Counted from the stretch's first letter, positions 44,349-55,857 are shown. The stretch: 64,000 nucleotides of DNA from Plenodomus lindquistii (GCA_025504975.1 JANUWI010000001.1:2170001-2234000); one strand, 5' to 3'. Notes: generated by a model from the sequence alone, not told the origin. A program made the numbers and translations.

Positions 44349-45406
44349 ATGGCTGAAGCATATCAAAAAGAGTTCTTCAACGTCACGTTCCCAGCCGAAC
44401 ATGTGGCGCATGTTGAGATTAATCGACCAGAGAAGATGAATGCTTTCAAGGAAATGTACGTCCTTTCTGCTATTTCTCAAATCCTTAGGCCCTGCTTGAG
44501 CTCGGCTGCTCAATCCAACATGTCTCACTATCTTTGTCAGTCCATACTCTCCAGTTACCCACCCACTAATCCAACTCCAGCATGTGGCTAAACCTCTCCG
44601 CCATCTTCCAAAAGCTGTCCCGCGACCCCTTCATCCGCGCCATAATTCTGACCGGCGCTGGCCCCCGCGCCTTCACAGCCGGTCTGGACATACAATCCGC
44701 CTCCGCGGGCCCCATTCTCTCCGCCGCTGACACGGACCCCGCGCGCAAAGCCAACGACCTCCGGCGCTATATTTTCGAATTTCAATCCTGCATCTCCGAC
44801 CTCGAAAAGTGCGAGAAGCCCGTCATCGCCGTCCTCCACGGCATCTCGTTTGGGCTCGCCATGGATATGAGTTTAGCATGTGATATTCGGATTGCGAGTG
44901 CAGATGCCAAGATGAGTGTCAAGGAGGTGGATATTGGGCTTGCGGCGGATATTGGGACGCTGAGCCGGTTACCGCATAGTGTGGGGAGTATGAGTTGGAT
45001 CAAGGATGTTTCGCTCAGTGCGAGGGTTTTTGGGGCCGAGGAGGCGTATAAGCAGGGATTGGTTAGTGCAGTGTATAAGGACAAGGCGGAGGCTGTTGAT
45101 GAGGTACGCTCCCTTCTCACCCGACAGTATGCTTCCGTGAAGAAGAAGTAGTATACTGGGCGATCTGGAAAGTGAACATATACTGACTAGTGACAGGCGC
45201 TCAAACTAGCGACACTCATCGCATCGAAGAGTCCAGTCGCTGTCCTAGGAACGAAGGATATCTTGAATTATTCTCGAGACAAGACGGTGGAAGAGGGACT
45301 GAGATACACTGCCGTGTGGAACGCAGCGATGTTGCAGACAGAAGATGTGCAGACAGCGATGATGAGCGGGATGCAGAAGAAGACGCCCAAGTTCAGCAAG
45401 CTATAG
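44349..45406 (+). CDS. Peroxisomal enoyl-CoA hydratase/dienoyl-CoA isomerase family protein (three exons)
   Basis: Crotonase-fold enzyme of fatty-acid beta-oxidation. Exons: 44349-44455, 44581-45103, 45197-45406, giving 279 aa. Visible are HVEINRPEKMNAF near the N-terminus, the first oxyanion-hole loop AFTAGLDIQSA, then KPVIAVLHGISFGLAMDMSL, and ACDIRIASADAKMSVKEVDI, then GLAADIGTLSRLP. The GLDIQSA and EVDIGLAADIGTL segments resemble delta(3,5)-delta(2,4)-dienoyl-CoA isomerase (human ECH1) more than classic hydratases. The protein ends FSKL, a canonical PTS1 peroxisomal signal, revealed only after the last intron is removed (its acceptor GACAG is at 45196). At intron 1 the splice yields I-M-W; a neighbouring acceptor is possible. 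Confidence 0.88.
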
Positions 45407-45863
45407 ACTCGTCTGAGCATTCGACAAGTAATGAATCAAGTTTATCCAAGTAATCGCTAAAGTTGTTCCCAGACTATTTCCTGCTAAGCCAAGGCAAGGC
45501 TCGCATTTACACATACTTCTTCGCCGAATTCGCCCCTGGAAATACACACATGCTGATTGGACTTGAGAAAGCCACATACGGGCAGCGATCGACATACTGC
45601 GGGGCATTAGCGCAATGTAAAGAGTTAGTCCACGCCCCTTGTCTAGATCAGCCACTACCATTACCACTCCTGGTCTTAGTCGACTCACTACCGAAGGCAA
45701 CTTTCTGATCCGGCGACACTCCAAGATTCCAATTCTCGTTGGACCGCGGTATATGTTATAGTGACGATGGCGTGTATTGTACTTTGTAAAGTCCCCTCTT
45801 CGCTTTGATGTCTGCGTTTCTTCTTGCATTCCTCTTTGATTCTTCAAGCGCTGGATTTTCACA

Positions 45864-46912
45864 ATGGCGAGGATGTTTATAGCACTGCTGGCTTGTGTAG
45901 CAACTACACATGCGCAGAGTCTACTCGACCTCCCCCTCGATATCGCGACACTGCTTTCCTCGCTGGGCCCTGCGCCACCTACAGATCCTAGATTCACGAC
46001 TTTCACCCCTCCCGGTCCAAATGATGGTAACGCAACCTAGAACCTCTCTCTCCCACCACACCCCCTCTCTCACCACAACCACCACCCTAACACCCCCCCA
46101 GTCCGCTCCGCCTGCCCCGCCCTAAACACCCTCTCAAACCACGCCTTCATCCCCCCCTCCGGCCGCAACCTCACCCTCCCCCTCCTAATCCGCGGCTTCT
46201 CCTCCGCCCTCAACACCGGCGCAGACTTCACCACTTTAATCGGGTCTCTCGGTCTCCTCACCTCTTCAAATCCGCTCTCCGGCACCTTCGACCTCGACGA
46301 AATATCCCAGCACAACTTCCCCATCGAACACGACGCCAGTTTATCCCGGCTCGACGCTGCATTTGGGGATTTCGTGTCCTTCAACGCCGAGACATGGAGC
46401 CAGTTTATCGGGTTCTTTGAGGGAAAGGGGGTCACGAATTTGAGGACCGTGGCGCAGGCGAAGTATGACAGGTTTAATCATAGTCTCACACATAATCCGG
46501 AATTCGTCTACGGGGTTAGGGAACAAGTACTGAGTTATGGCGAGAACGCGCTGTTTTTGCAGAGCTTGGGGGAGGATACGGTGAGTGGAGTGGCGAAGCT
46601 GGATTACGTGAAGATGTTTTTTGAGCAGGAGAGGTTGCCGTGGGAGTTGGGGTGGAGGCCGAGTCGGGTGCCGGTTACGTTGGGGAGTTTAGGGGGGATG
46701 ATTGTTAGGTTGGGTGCGGAGAGTCCTGGGCCGGAGGTGGAGGGGGAGAGGGTGGGGAGGTAAGTTGAGAGGGTTTGGGGGTGCTGGGGAATGGTGTGTG
46801 CTGACTGGTTTGTGATAGGGATACGTATAAGGATTTGTTGATTGGGCTTGCGGGGGGGAGTAAGGCGTTGGCGGCGCTGTCAGGGGGGATTAGTGAGGCG
46901 TTGGGGTTGTGA
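45864..46912 (+). CDS. Secreted chloroperoxidase-type heme-thiolate peroxidase (three exons)
   Basis: Extracellular heme-thiolate peroxidase/peroxygenase (HTP) family. Exons: 45864-46026, 46102-46759, 46819-46912, giving 304 aa. Signal peptide MARMFIALLACVATTHAQS. The proximal heme-ligand motif is SACPALNTLSNHAFIPPSGR, with the conserved CPALN cysteine right after intron 1; the distal/magnesium motif is IEHDASLSR. Length and spacing fit the short (about 30 kDa) HTP class. Codon choice shifts from C-rich to G-rich near 46400. It is the first of six consecutive genes for predicted secreted proteins. Activity may include halogenation or hydroxylation; which one cannot be told. Confidence 0.88.
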
Positions 46913-47469
46913 GAAGTATGTGGGTGTGTGGTGGTGGTGATTGTAAGAGCTAACATTCAACTACAAGCGAATCATCGTATGATGACTTCTGGTCAATCTA
47001 CCTTCGCCAAATCCCAAGTCACTTCGAAGCGAGGAAAGGGATCGGCTCACGCTCAAACAAGCTGTTCTGTACTTACGACTGAAATTTCACTCGTGTGTCC
47101 CTCTCTTCGCGAGAACGAGCGTAGCGAATAAAAATGACGTTGATGAGGATTTTGAGAAACGAATCATCGAACGGGTCGCATCACAGGATGTCACAATCTG
47201 TATCACAAGCAGAACCAAGGTATCAGTAGCGCGACCCAAAGGTATTAGTATCTATGAATCACATCGCATACTGGTATGGCGGTATGTCTTCATCATCCGG
47301 TTGTAATTTGATCTTTCGCAACCGCCGTTGAAGAACTACCGATGGGACTCCAAGGCAAGCCAATGACGACGACAAGTTAGTGCGTCTCTGCAACAGTACT
47401 ACTCAGCAGATTTTGCTCATCTGCGTACCGCCAGCCAAGTCATCCTCGCCCAACCCATACCCACTCCAT
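46913..47469. other. Intergenic, nothing seen
   Basis: About 560 bp between the convergent peroxidase and the first 10-cysteine gene. No supported gene, RNA or repeat. Confidence 0.4.
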
Positions 47470-47745
47470 CTAACAACCCTTATATCCGCAACGCTCCCCA
47501 CAGTGGTTGTGACCACAAGTTTCGGCATCGCAGATGGCATTGCAGTCGCCTGTAGGAAACGGCCAACAATTATTTGCCTTATCGCGATTGGATGTTAGTG
47601 CGTTTCTGTGTGGATGGGCCACGTGACTTACGCGAAGGCATGAGCGGCGGAATTTGTCGCAGTGGTGGCATTCGAAAGGCTTCTTGGCGAGAGTGAGGGT
47701 GGCGAATATGACGATTGTGATAGTGGTGAGGATGGAGAGCTTCAT
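47470..47745 (-). CDS. Small secreted 10-cysteine protein, paralogue 1 (two exons)
   Basis: Exons, minus strand: 47632-47745 and 47470-47577, giving 73 aa. A signal peptide (MKLSILTTITIVIFATLTLA) is followed by a mature part of about 53 residues with ten cysteines spaced C-x2-C-x6-C-x5-C-x7-C-x3-C-x4-C-x4-C-x3-C-x4-C. The 54-nt intron falls two residues after the third cysteine, as in the two paralogues downstream. The 3' end encodes CGERCGYKGC. A TATA-like TATAAAG lies on the minus strand near 47884-47890. No match to a named family is recognised. Size, cysteine content and tandem paralogy suggest an effector-like or defensive extracellular protein, which is inference. Confidence 0.78.
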   Translation of the reverse strand: MKLSILTTITIVIFATLTLAKKPFECHHCDKFRRSCLRVSHVAHPHRNALTSNRDKANNCWPFPTGDCNAICDAETCGHNHCGERCGYKGC

Positions 47746-48296
47746 GGTTGGTGGGAGTTGGGGTTGTTGAGAGGGGTGGATGAATGCCTGGCTGAGGTTG
47801 TGGTGTGGTGTGGTGTTGATGTCGCGGGGTGGAGATGTGAGAGGGAAGGTTGGTGGAGGTTGGATCGTTGGGCGCGGGGAGGCTTTATATGTAGGAGCCT
47901 TGTCTTCAGGGTGAGTTCGAGCAAAGGAAGTGGGTCTGTCCGTACGTTGGGTGGGTGAGATTGGTGTCCGGTCGCACAGAAGGATTGTGAACATGGACCC
48001 TTGGGCTGGCTTGCGTCATTACAAACGGAGTAAATTGCCGCGGTCAATTCCAGAGAGACACTATTTTGAACATAATGTCATGCAGACTGGCGAATTCAAG
48101 CCAAAGAAAGCTCTAGGTACCGTAGAGAAGTCGTTGAGTGATACCAGTGACACTTTCATTCATAGGCGCTCATAGCTCGACCAAGATCCAGAACAACCAC
48201 AGCTGTCCATTATAATCCATATTGTAATGCCGGACGCCCATGCAAAATGACAATGGCCTCTGGGTTACAGATCAAGACCGTGTAATACGACTGACT

Positions 48297-48584
48297 CTAC
48301 TGACACTCAGTGTATCCGCAGTCCTTGCCACAAATGGACTGCCAGTTGCATACCGACTTTCTGCAGTCGAATACACAGGAGCCCCCGAAGCACTCGGTAG
48401 TCTGCAGGATGAATGTCAGACCTGGTATGTAGATGGAAGAAAGGACTCATACACATACCTGCAAGCAGGTCTTGAACATACTATCGCACTCCCTGCACGA
48501 GAAGATGTCAGGCTGATTTCCGCGGTGTTTGGCAGATGATAAGACAGCGAGGCCGAGGATGGTGATGACCATGGAGAACCTCAT
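48297..48584 (-). CDS. Small secreted 10-cysteine protein, paralogue 2 (two exons)
   Basis: Exons, minus strand: 48459-48584 and 48297-48401, giving 76 aa. Signal peptide MRFSMVITILGLAVLSSA. Cysteine framework C-x2-C-x6-C-x5-C-x4-C-x3-C-x4-C-x5-C-x3-C-x4-C. The intron (57 nt) is at the position used in paralogues 1 and 3, after CLQ. Conserved ends include SCRECDSMF and CGYTECQ. Spacing to its neighbours is about 550-590 bp; all three genes point the same way, so tandem duplication is likely. Confidence 0.8.
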
Positions 48585-49173
48585 GATGGACTCTCGGGCA
48601 ATTCGTTTGGTGCCGAAAATGAGTTGGGCGTCAGAATTGGATAGTGACGAGATTGGATGAGACTTCGCAAGCAAAGGCAAGGGTGGAAGAGGGATAATAC
48701 TTGATGTATCTATGGTAGGTAACGCGGGTATCATGCTAAGCAACGGCATTCACCGCCGGATGGCAAACGAGATCAGATGCCACGCAACTTGTTGTATGCA
48801 CATTGAATGCGCCAACATCAAGACAATCGTGGATCTAGCCAATAAGATCAATTGTCTCCAGACGGGTCACATTCGATATCATGGCCGAAAGCTCAACGCA
48901 GCCATAAGATCGAGACGGCGGGCGAGAGAGATTGTTAATATCAACACGAGATTGCTAAGGAACAAGCAGACAGATAAAGTGCAGTCAGAAGGTGAACATG
49001 ACATTCAAGGATGCCCATATGTAGGGTATCATAGATGAGTTCACTATTGAGAGCTTTTGAACCTCAATTCGAACTCTCAGCAAGGACCATTCCAATGGCA
49101 GTATACCCCATCAATCGAGTCCAAGGCATTCCATGCATTACGCCCTCACTCCATACGTCGGGACGTGAGCGTC

Positions 49174-49472
49174 CTACAAGCACTCCGTGTAACGGCACAT
49201 CTTGCGGCAGGACTCCTTCCACTGGCAAGTATCTTTCTTGCAGCGCAGCTGGCAGCCCGAAGTGGGGTGTCCGAGGCATTCAGGCGTCTGTAATAGATGT
49301 TAGCTGTCTAGCAAGTAGGTGAATGGCATGGTAGATATGGGGCTCAACTTACCTCATAGCATTTCTCGAAGTGGAGGGCACAGTCGCGGCAGCTGATACC
49401 GTCAGGACCGACCTTCTTTGCGGCCGCGAGGATGGCGAGGCCAAGGGTGAGAAGAGTGTTGGAGAGCTTCAT
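49174..49472 (-). CDS. Small secreted 10-cysteine protein, paralogue 3 (two exons)
   Basis: Exons, minus strand: 49353-49472 and 49174-49287, giving 77 aa. Signal peptide MKLSNTLLTLGLAILAAA. Framework C-x2-C-x6-C-x5-C-x7-C-x3-C-x4-C-x5-C-x3-C-x4-C. The 65-nt intron follows CYE at the shared position. Closest to paralogue 2 (both have SCR-C near the first cysteines and YTEC at the end). Its mature part is rich in Lys/Arg. Function unknown. Confidence 0.8.
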
Positions 49473-50916
49473 TTTCGAAGGCTTGAGATTGTTGAAGAGT
49501 GATTTTGTGACCTTGGGATTGAGGATCTGCTCTGAAGGCGTGTAAGGGTATGTTATCAAGGCGCGTGAGGTGAGAGTGGGTGAGTGACATTTAGAGAGTG
49601 GGCGCGCAACAAGTACGAGGAGAAATGCTGTCGTTCGAGGTCTGTGCAGAAGTCCGTCACCTACGTGTTCAAGCTTTGGGTGGGGTCAACAAACGGCCTG
49701 TTGCCCTCCTCTCCCAATTACCGTAGGAGCCTCGCTCGAGCAAACGCTCATATGACGCAACATGTCTAGCGTACTGATGAAAACCGCGCCTCGATCCAAA
49801 CACTGTCGCTTGAGAGATCGTACGCGATAAGATTACAGTAATTTACGATCACGGTAAGATCAAACTGGAGGCTTGTGAATGGATGCTTCTCCTCCTCCAC
49901 CGCCATCCCACGATCGCTGCATTCGAGAACGCGATCTAGTGCATGTGAGAGGTATGAAGTCACAGTAATTTACGTGAATGTGGGAGGAGATACGTGCTGT
50001 ATGAATAGGACACGTCTCACTGACGGTAGCTCGCGGATAGCAAGAGCAGACGTTCGCTGTCACCTGCTAGCACGAGCCTGCTTCGTGCTGAGGCCGCAAC
50101 TTCAGCTCAAGAATCATGACAGAGTGACATCGAAGTCGTGGTCTAGATAGCTGGAGCGCGAAGGCGGCGTATCACTGCCATATCGATAATCATGGGAACC
50201 ACAATTCACACTGTCGCCCTGGCAGCCAGCTCACCTTGTACCATCGACGGACTTCGCGGGTGGCGACATGCGTGATTTCCCACGCCATCGGGAATCAAAT
50301 GAAGATTGGGTTCAACTTCAATCCGCCATCATGCTTGCATTGAACTTTCGAAGAGGAGATTTATGCCGTACGAATATGTGTACATAAGGCTTGAGAAGTT
50401 GCAGCATCTTGTTAACAGTCGATGGTGCTTAATTCAGTCTACAAAACGTGACCTCCCAGCTCAAGCATTCTCTTTATTCTGATTGGGCGTGGCTTCTCGC
50501 AAGCATCTTCCATGTACGTCAGTCAGCTTCACCGTTTCCAATTGCCACGGAGGACACTTCTCGACCAAATCTGACGCTAGCGACAGCAGATCTCGAACAT
50601 CAACGCCTGTATCGAAACCCTCTCAATACAGTAGGCAATGCGTGTCTCGCAAGACTTACCGTGACTTCATTCTCTGCATTTGTAATTCGCTCTCTTATCA
50701 AATTCTTACGCCATAATGGTGCCCTGTGACTAAACGAACGGACTTGCTCGGGTCAGACGCGAACGCCACGAGATCATATGTCTTGGAAATTGCCCTTTTG
50801 AGGCAACCATGGCAGATCCATATGGCCTTGAATTTGGTGTATATAAGGCAAGGTATACAGCTATATCATTTCTAACACCAGCCGTCTCAAGCAAGCTTTA
50901 TATCTACCAATTCGCC
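49473..50916. other. Intergenic, with a repeated 12-mer and the promoter of the next gene
   Basis: No supported gene. CAGTAATTTACG occurs at 49836-49847 and again at 49963-49974, each in a similar context, possibly a remnant of a repeat. A TATATAAG box lies at 50840-50847, 70 bp before the start codon of the following secreted-protein gene. Confidence 0.5.
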
Positions 50917-51649
50917 ATGAAGATTTCCACTTTCATCGCCATGATTATATCTCCAGCTCTCACGCTCGGACTTGCCAGATTCCCTCGAAGGGATACCAGC
51001 TCAGAGCTCATCAAAGTAAGCTTCACCCTCATTACCTTAATCCATTGCTTATGATTGATGTGAACCATAGTTTGATGATATTCCTGTCACCCCTGGAGAG
51101 CCCCAGTCTATAGACATCATTATCCAGGGCGTGCTTTTCCAATCTTTTTTTGTATCTGCAGAGGCACCCCTCACAATTGGCGGGACCAGACCGCGCTCAC
51201 CCCCAAATCGAGCTTTAACAAGTTTCCGGGTCCGAACCGTTAAGGGTGTCACAACAATCACACCGTCCGATCCTTCCTTCCCTCCGTCATTCTTGATCGG
51301 TTATTCTGGCACGCCGTTCGTCTCGTTTGATCTCAATTCGCTATACATTTCATGTACTGTACCCACGGGTACAGCTCTTGTGATGTTAGGGGTCCCCTGC
51401 CGTGTAAGGTTCGAGGGTACCGATCCAGATGGGACTGTGAAGGTGACGAAGGTTGTTCAGTACCAGGAGAAGACATTGAATCCTCTGGATATTGAGGACA
51501 TGGCCCTTGTAACGTTCAGTGATTTCACAGGGTTAGGAGAAGTGTTTGTCTACTTGGAGGCTGGACCCCCGGACATCCCCCTGCTTGATCTCGACATAAC
51601 TACAAGTATTCTTCTTGATGACATTCATGTGTCATTGAAAACCAACTAA
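50917..51649 (+). CDS. Secreted protein of unknown function, tandem paralogue A (two exons)
   Basis: Exons: 50917-51015 (99 nt) and 51071-51649, giving 225 aa. Signal peptide MKISTFIAMIISPALTLGLA with a dibasic site soon after (PRRD). The mature protein is beta-rich in character; the segments SPPNRALTSF, FDLNSLYISCTVPTG, CRVRFEGTDPDGTVKVTKVV and VTFSDFTGLGEVFVYLEAGP are shared with the next gene. Two cysteines of the C...C pair (YISC, VPCRV) are kept in both. It resembles a fungal family of secreted proteins with a 'DLxSxYxxC' core that has no known role. Same orientation as paralogue B, 720 bp away. Confidence 0.78.
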
Positions 51650-52366
51650 ACTGAAATGCTGGGGCGAGGAAGTCATCGGAAATTTTGTACTAGTTAGTAC
51701 GCGTTCAATAGTATTCCCAGAAGCACGTCGCGTCGTTACATGTCCCCATCATCTTAGAATTTGGAATCCAAACTCGTTATAATGCAATAGTCAGTCTAAT
51801 TCAAGATCATATTGTTGACAGAATCATTGCGAGGCTTGTAAAATTCGCATTCTGTCGCACTTGACTAGAGACCATATTGTCATATGGTTGAGGAAAGTGT
51901 ATGGACCAATAACAAACATGAGTGATCTTGACGCCTGAATATAGTCGCTGATTTAAGTAGGAAGCTCCCTCGCTGCCAGCACCAGCAGCACTATCTCGAG
52001 ATCATTACCATTGACCACGGATCCGAACGAGCATCAGGCATGAAAGATGGATCACTCAGGAACTATAGCGACAAAACCAGTTGGATGTGATGATGACTTG
52101 GTTTCAACGCCAATTGCGCCTTCGATAGCGTGGTACGACTCAAGTGTGCACTTCCCTTGCTTTCACACTAGGCCAAGCTTCTGAAATTGAGATCTTCTCG
52201 AACGGAGATTTTCGGTACTGGTCTCTAAGTTGACAAATACTGATGAATTGGCAACAATCTCGATCCGTTGACGGTGAAGTGGCTAATTGCGAAGATATAA
52301 ATTCGACGAAGACCCCTCACGCTCTTGAATCGCATCAGAAATCCAATAGACATATTCGCATTCAGG
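51650..52366. other. Intergenic, promoter of paralogue B
   Basis: No gene seen. A TATAAAT box at 52296-52302 sits about 70 bp before the start codon at 52367, mirroring the arrangement before paralogue A. Confidence 0.5.
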
Positions 52367-53097
52367 ATGAAGACATTTATCGCACTCGTCTTGGCCATTG
52401 TTCCAACTTTGGCCCTTGATCTTGCACACGAAAGGCGCACGAGCAAAAAACCAGCCGTCGTGTCGGTAAGTCCCTCTGTTCCATCGTCCCGAGGACTGAG
52501 GGCTGAGCTAACGATACTAAGTTCGAAGAATACGATGCTCTTCCAGGAGCTATATTGCCGGTTGGAATCACACCACAGGGACTCAAACTCATTTCCTTCG
52601 TTGTTGCCAAAAATCCTGAGAACAGTATCGGTGGCACAAAACCTCAATCACCTCCAAACCGCGCATCAGCGAGCTTCGTTTCTCGCGTGGTAGACGGAGT
52701 ACTGGTTCCAAATTTTGCAAATCCTCTACAGCCTCCAGCGTTCACTGTGGACTACGAGGGATCGCCCTTTGACCTGTTCGACCTTGAGTCACTTTACCTC
52801 TCATGCCTCATCCCAAGCGTGGTACCCCTCGTTAGAATTGGTACAGCCTGCCGCGTCAGATTCGAAGCTATCAAACCGGATGGGACCCTCAAAGCTACGA
52901 AGGTGGTACAATACGAGGAAAAAACAGCCAACCCGCTCGATGTTGAAGAAATGGACCCTGTCAACTTTAGTGATTTCACAGGGTTGAAGGAAGTCCATAT
53001 CTTTCTCGAGGCCGGGCCGACGACAATTAATCCACCGGACGAGATATTGACTGGAATCTTGGTTGATGGCATCAAGATAGCATTACACAAGTCTTGA
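52367..53097 (+). CDS. Secreted protein of unknown function, tandem paralogue B (two exons)
   Basis: Exons: 52367-52465 (99 nt, the same length as in paralogue A) and 52522-53097, giving 224 aa. Signal peptide MKTFIALVLAIVPTLALDLA. The protein follows paralogue A along its length: GGTKPQSPPNRASASF, YEGSPFDLFDLESLYLSC, CRVRFEAIKPDGTLKATKVV, QYEEKTANPLDVEEMD and FSDFTGLKEVHIFLEAGP. Equal first-exon length and intron phase show that the pair arose by duplication. No catalytic motif recognised. Confidence 0.78.
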
Positions 53098-54935
53098 GGG
53101 ACGTGGAAGCTGTGTTGAAGCTCGTATTGTTCTGGTATTCCCCGACCAAGCTTCTGTAGCAGGGTGATGAGCTCGAATTCGCGAGCTATTCCTTTGGACT
53201 GCCCCCACACACTCGTTCCCATCTGCACCTTCTTAACACCCCAACACTCGTTTAGCGAAACCCTAGAAAATTGAGCCAGCTCTTGAGAGTTGTAAACTCT
53301 TGAGCACTACACGCGTTCTGCAATGACACCAAATCACCCGCGCCCATGCATGCATTATCAAGTGAGATCTTACGACAGAGTGTGCATCCCTACCAGATCA
53401 AGCACCTTGAACCTCAGCCACAATACCATCGGTCTAAAATTTGGCGACTGAATATATCTGTTGGCTATCTGACTCTCGCATCTCCGTATTTTTGTTAACG
53501 ACTATAGCATACTCAGCGTCGGAAGCACGGTCATTGGTGCATGTCTCGTGGGCAAAATAATGTTCATTCCTTCTGCTTGAACTAAAACTTTGAACCGATA
53601 AAGAGAAACTGTCAATGGCGACAGGCTACACGGCGGCGGGACATACGGTATTGAATCAGGACCCAAAGCGGCGCGACTCTGAGTCTCGAGGACTACCGCC
53701 GCCTCCAACCTTACAGATCATAACCCAGGAGCAAATTCATTGCTGTCTCCGTCGCATGAGCTTCCCTCGGTCGGCGTTATGGTCACCTGCAACACAGCGG
53801 GGAATTGCACTACTGTTATGAGATCCCTTTTCCAACCGTAGAGCACAAGGGTTGTACGAAATTGCGCCCGGAGTCTCGCTGAAGGGGGAGCTGACTGCGG
53901 TACAGCGTATCACTTGTCCTCCATGCTTGTGACAAAAGCGTTCCACTGCTGCAGGAGCAGGAGCGCAAAGGGCAAACTAGGCGAAATTGAGGTGGAAGAC
54001 CAAATGTCACGGCCTCCTAGAATCGACAGTATACTAGGGGGGCCGCTCGTGTGCTCGTGAGAGCCTGGCTATGCCCATGAAACTGCGCTGGTAGCCAGCT
54101 CCCCCTCGATGAACGTGTGCACCGGCGTCCGCGGCATCGTATTTACTATCAGCGACCCTATTGACTTTGTGAAAATCGGCGTTCTTGGTTTCCTGACCTT
54201 TCATTTTCCAACGCGCTTGGCCATCCTGCAACATATGGTATTATATCTTCGCCGTACAGCGATCTTGTTGCGGGAGTGTACAAACTTACGCGAATTCCAA
54301 ATCGATAGCCGCTACATCCTCATTAGTATCTTTCTCCTTGCCGTTGTCGCACTCGCACGAAACCTGCTCTACAGACGAGTAGTATCCACCGTGGGTCACG
54401 CTACCTCATCCAATCGACTTTTATCCCGTGCGATCAAACTCACCTCCTGAGGCTACTTGTGCGCGTATTCGTGACACCAACACAGCCCATCGCAATATTG
54501 CAAGGACCACCGCAAAGTCAATTCCTTCAAATGCTTCCTTCCCTGGTAAGAGTTTCCGCGAACTAAAACCGCTCGACCACTGGCTTTGCACGAAGATGTC
54601 TGCCGACTCGCAGGCTCCAGACACCGGTACGTTGAGCTTGACAATAGAGTCGTATAGCTTGACGTAGGATGGCTCTTCATTAACGCGAGAACCCTGCTTT
54701 TGAGAACCTATGCAGTGTCCGGCTCTTTTCCTAGCATGTGACCCCCCAACAGGTACGACAGGTATTCCCAGTGATAGCACAAAGAAGCCAAAACGGATGC
54801 ACAGCGCGTTGGATGTCACAATACAAACTTCCAGCAACTGCTGACGAAGCTCACTCTTCGTCCCTGAACACATTTTTGTTATAACAACAGGCACTATTAC
54901 ATTGATATATTTTCGTCATATCCAACCAGCCTTCC
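53098..54935. other. Unresolved stretch, no firm gene
   Basis: Several medium open frames lie here: plus strand 53615-53821 starting MATGYTAAGHTVLNQDPKRR, plus 54109-54450 with a hydrophobic segment, and minus 54421-54894. None shows a domain or connects through convincing splice sites. 53615-53821 could be a 5' exon of the CorA-like gene that follows. Confidence 0.35.
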
Positions 54936-55857
54936 GTGACGCGAGACCACCCCATCACCGACGCAGCGCGCACACTCGATGGACGTTTCGATGACTTTGA
55001 AACTTTTGTAGACCTAATCGATGCTACAGTTGATGGGTTTCAGCCTGGAGACATTGGGCACTGCTGGGCTGAGGATGTATGGCCGGCGCAATTCAACTCA
55101 CAAGGAGTATGCATGCAATGGTACCGACGTTGGGACCAGCCCACGCTGGATCATAGTCAGTCTTCAGCTCCACCCACCAAGCCAGTCTCTTCCGCCCAAA
55201 ATTTCCGAGACGCTCTACAATGTAGCAATAGAGACGTTGCTTTCTAAGTAATCATCATCACTTCCCACGGTCACCGTCGAATTACCGAAGATACTATCCA
55301 ATTCGTTGCCTTCGGTCTGAATGTGACGCCGGAAGATTGGCACCATATCATAAGACTCGGAAACGTAATTGATGAAGAGTCTGGAGTGACAGATCTATCA
55401 ATTTCTGTCAGAGATACGCCCGCTTTGAAGGTTGGCAATCATCTGCTCGTCGTTCCGCCATTACAGTTGTACGCTGGTACTCGTCCAGGTAGTCTCAAGA
55501 TCCTCGCACTGAGATATTAGCCTAACCTTGAACATGGGAATCATATTCGTGGAGGCACTTCCTCGTATACCAGACTTTTCATCTCGTACCTCAGACTCAG
55601 AATCTTCCTGTTCTTTGTCCTCGCACAGGCCATGTAATTGCACGAGCCAAATCCTTCTGCCCGCAGTCATGGAACCTTATGAGTCTTGGCTCATTAGAAG
55701 ATATCTGGCAGAGATGGGCCACCGTGGAACATTACATGGGCAGTTGAATGCGGCTTCGGTATGTTTACACGTACTTATCGAGTTGTGCTTGGGGCTCGTC
55801 CCTACAACTTTACCGTTCTTCGTCATGAGGCATGACTTGAATGTCTTAACGACCCAG

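Noticed and set aside
54421..54894. Minus-strand 157-codon frame
   Set aside because: Irregular composition and no recognised motif; not enough to call a gene.
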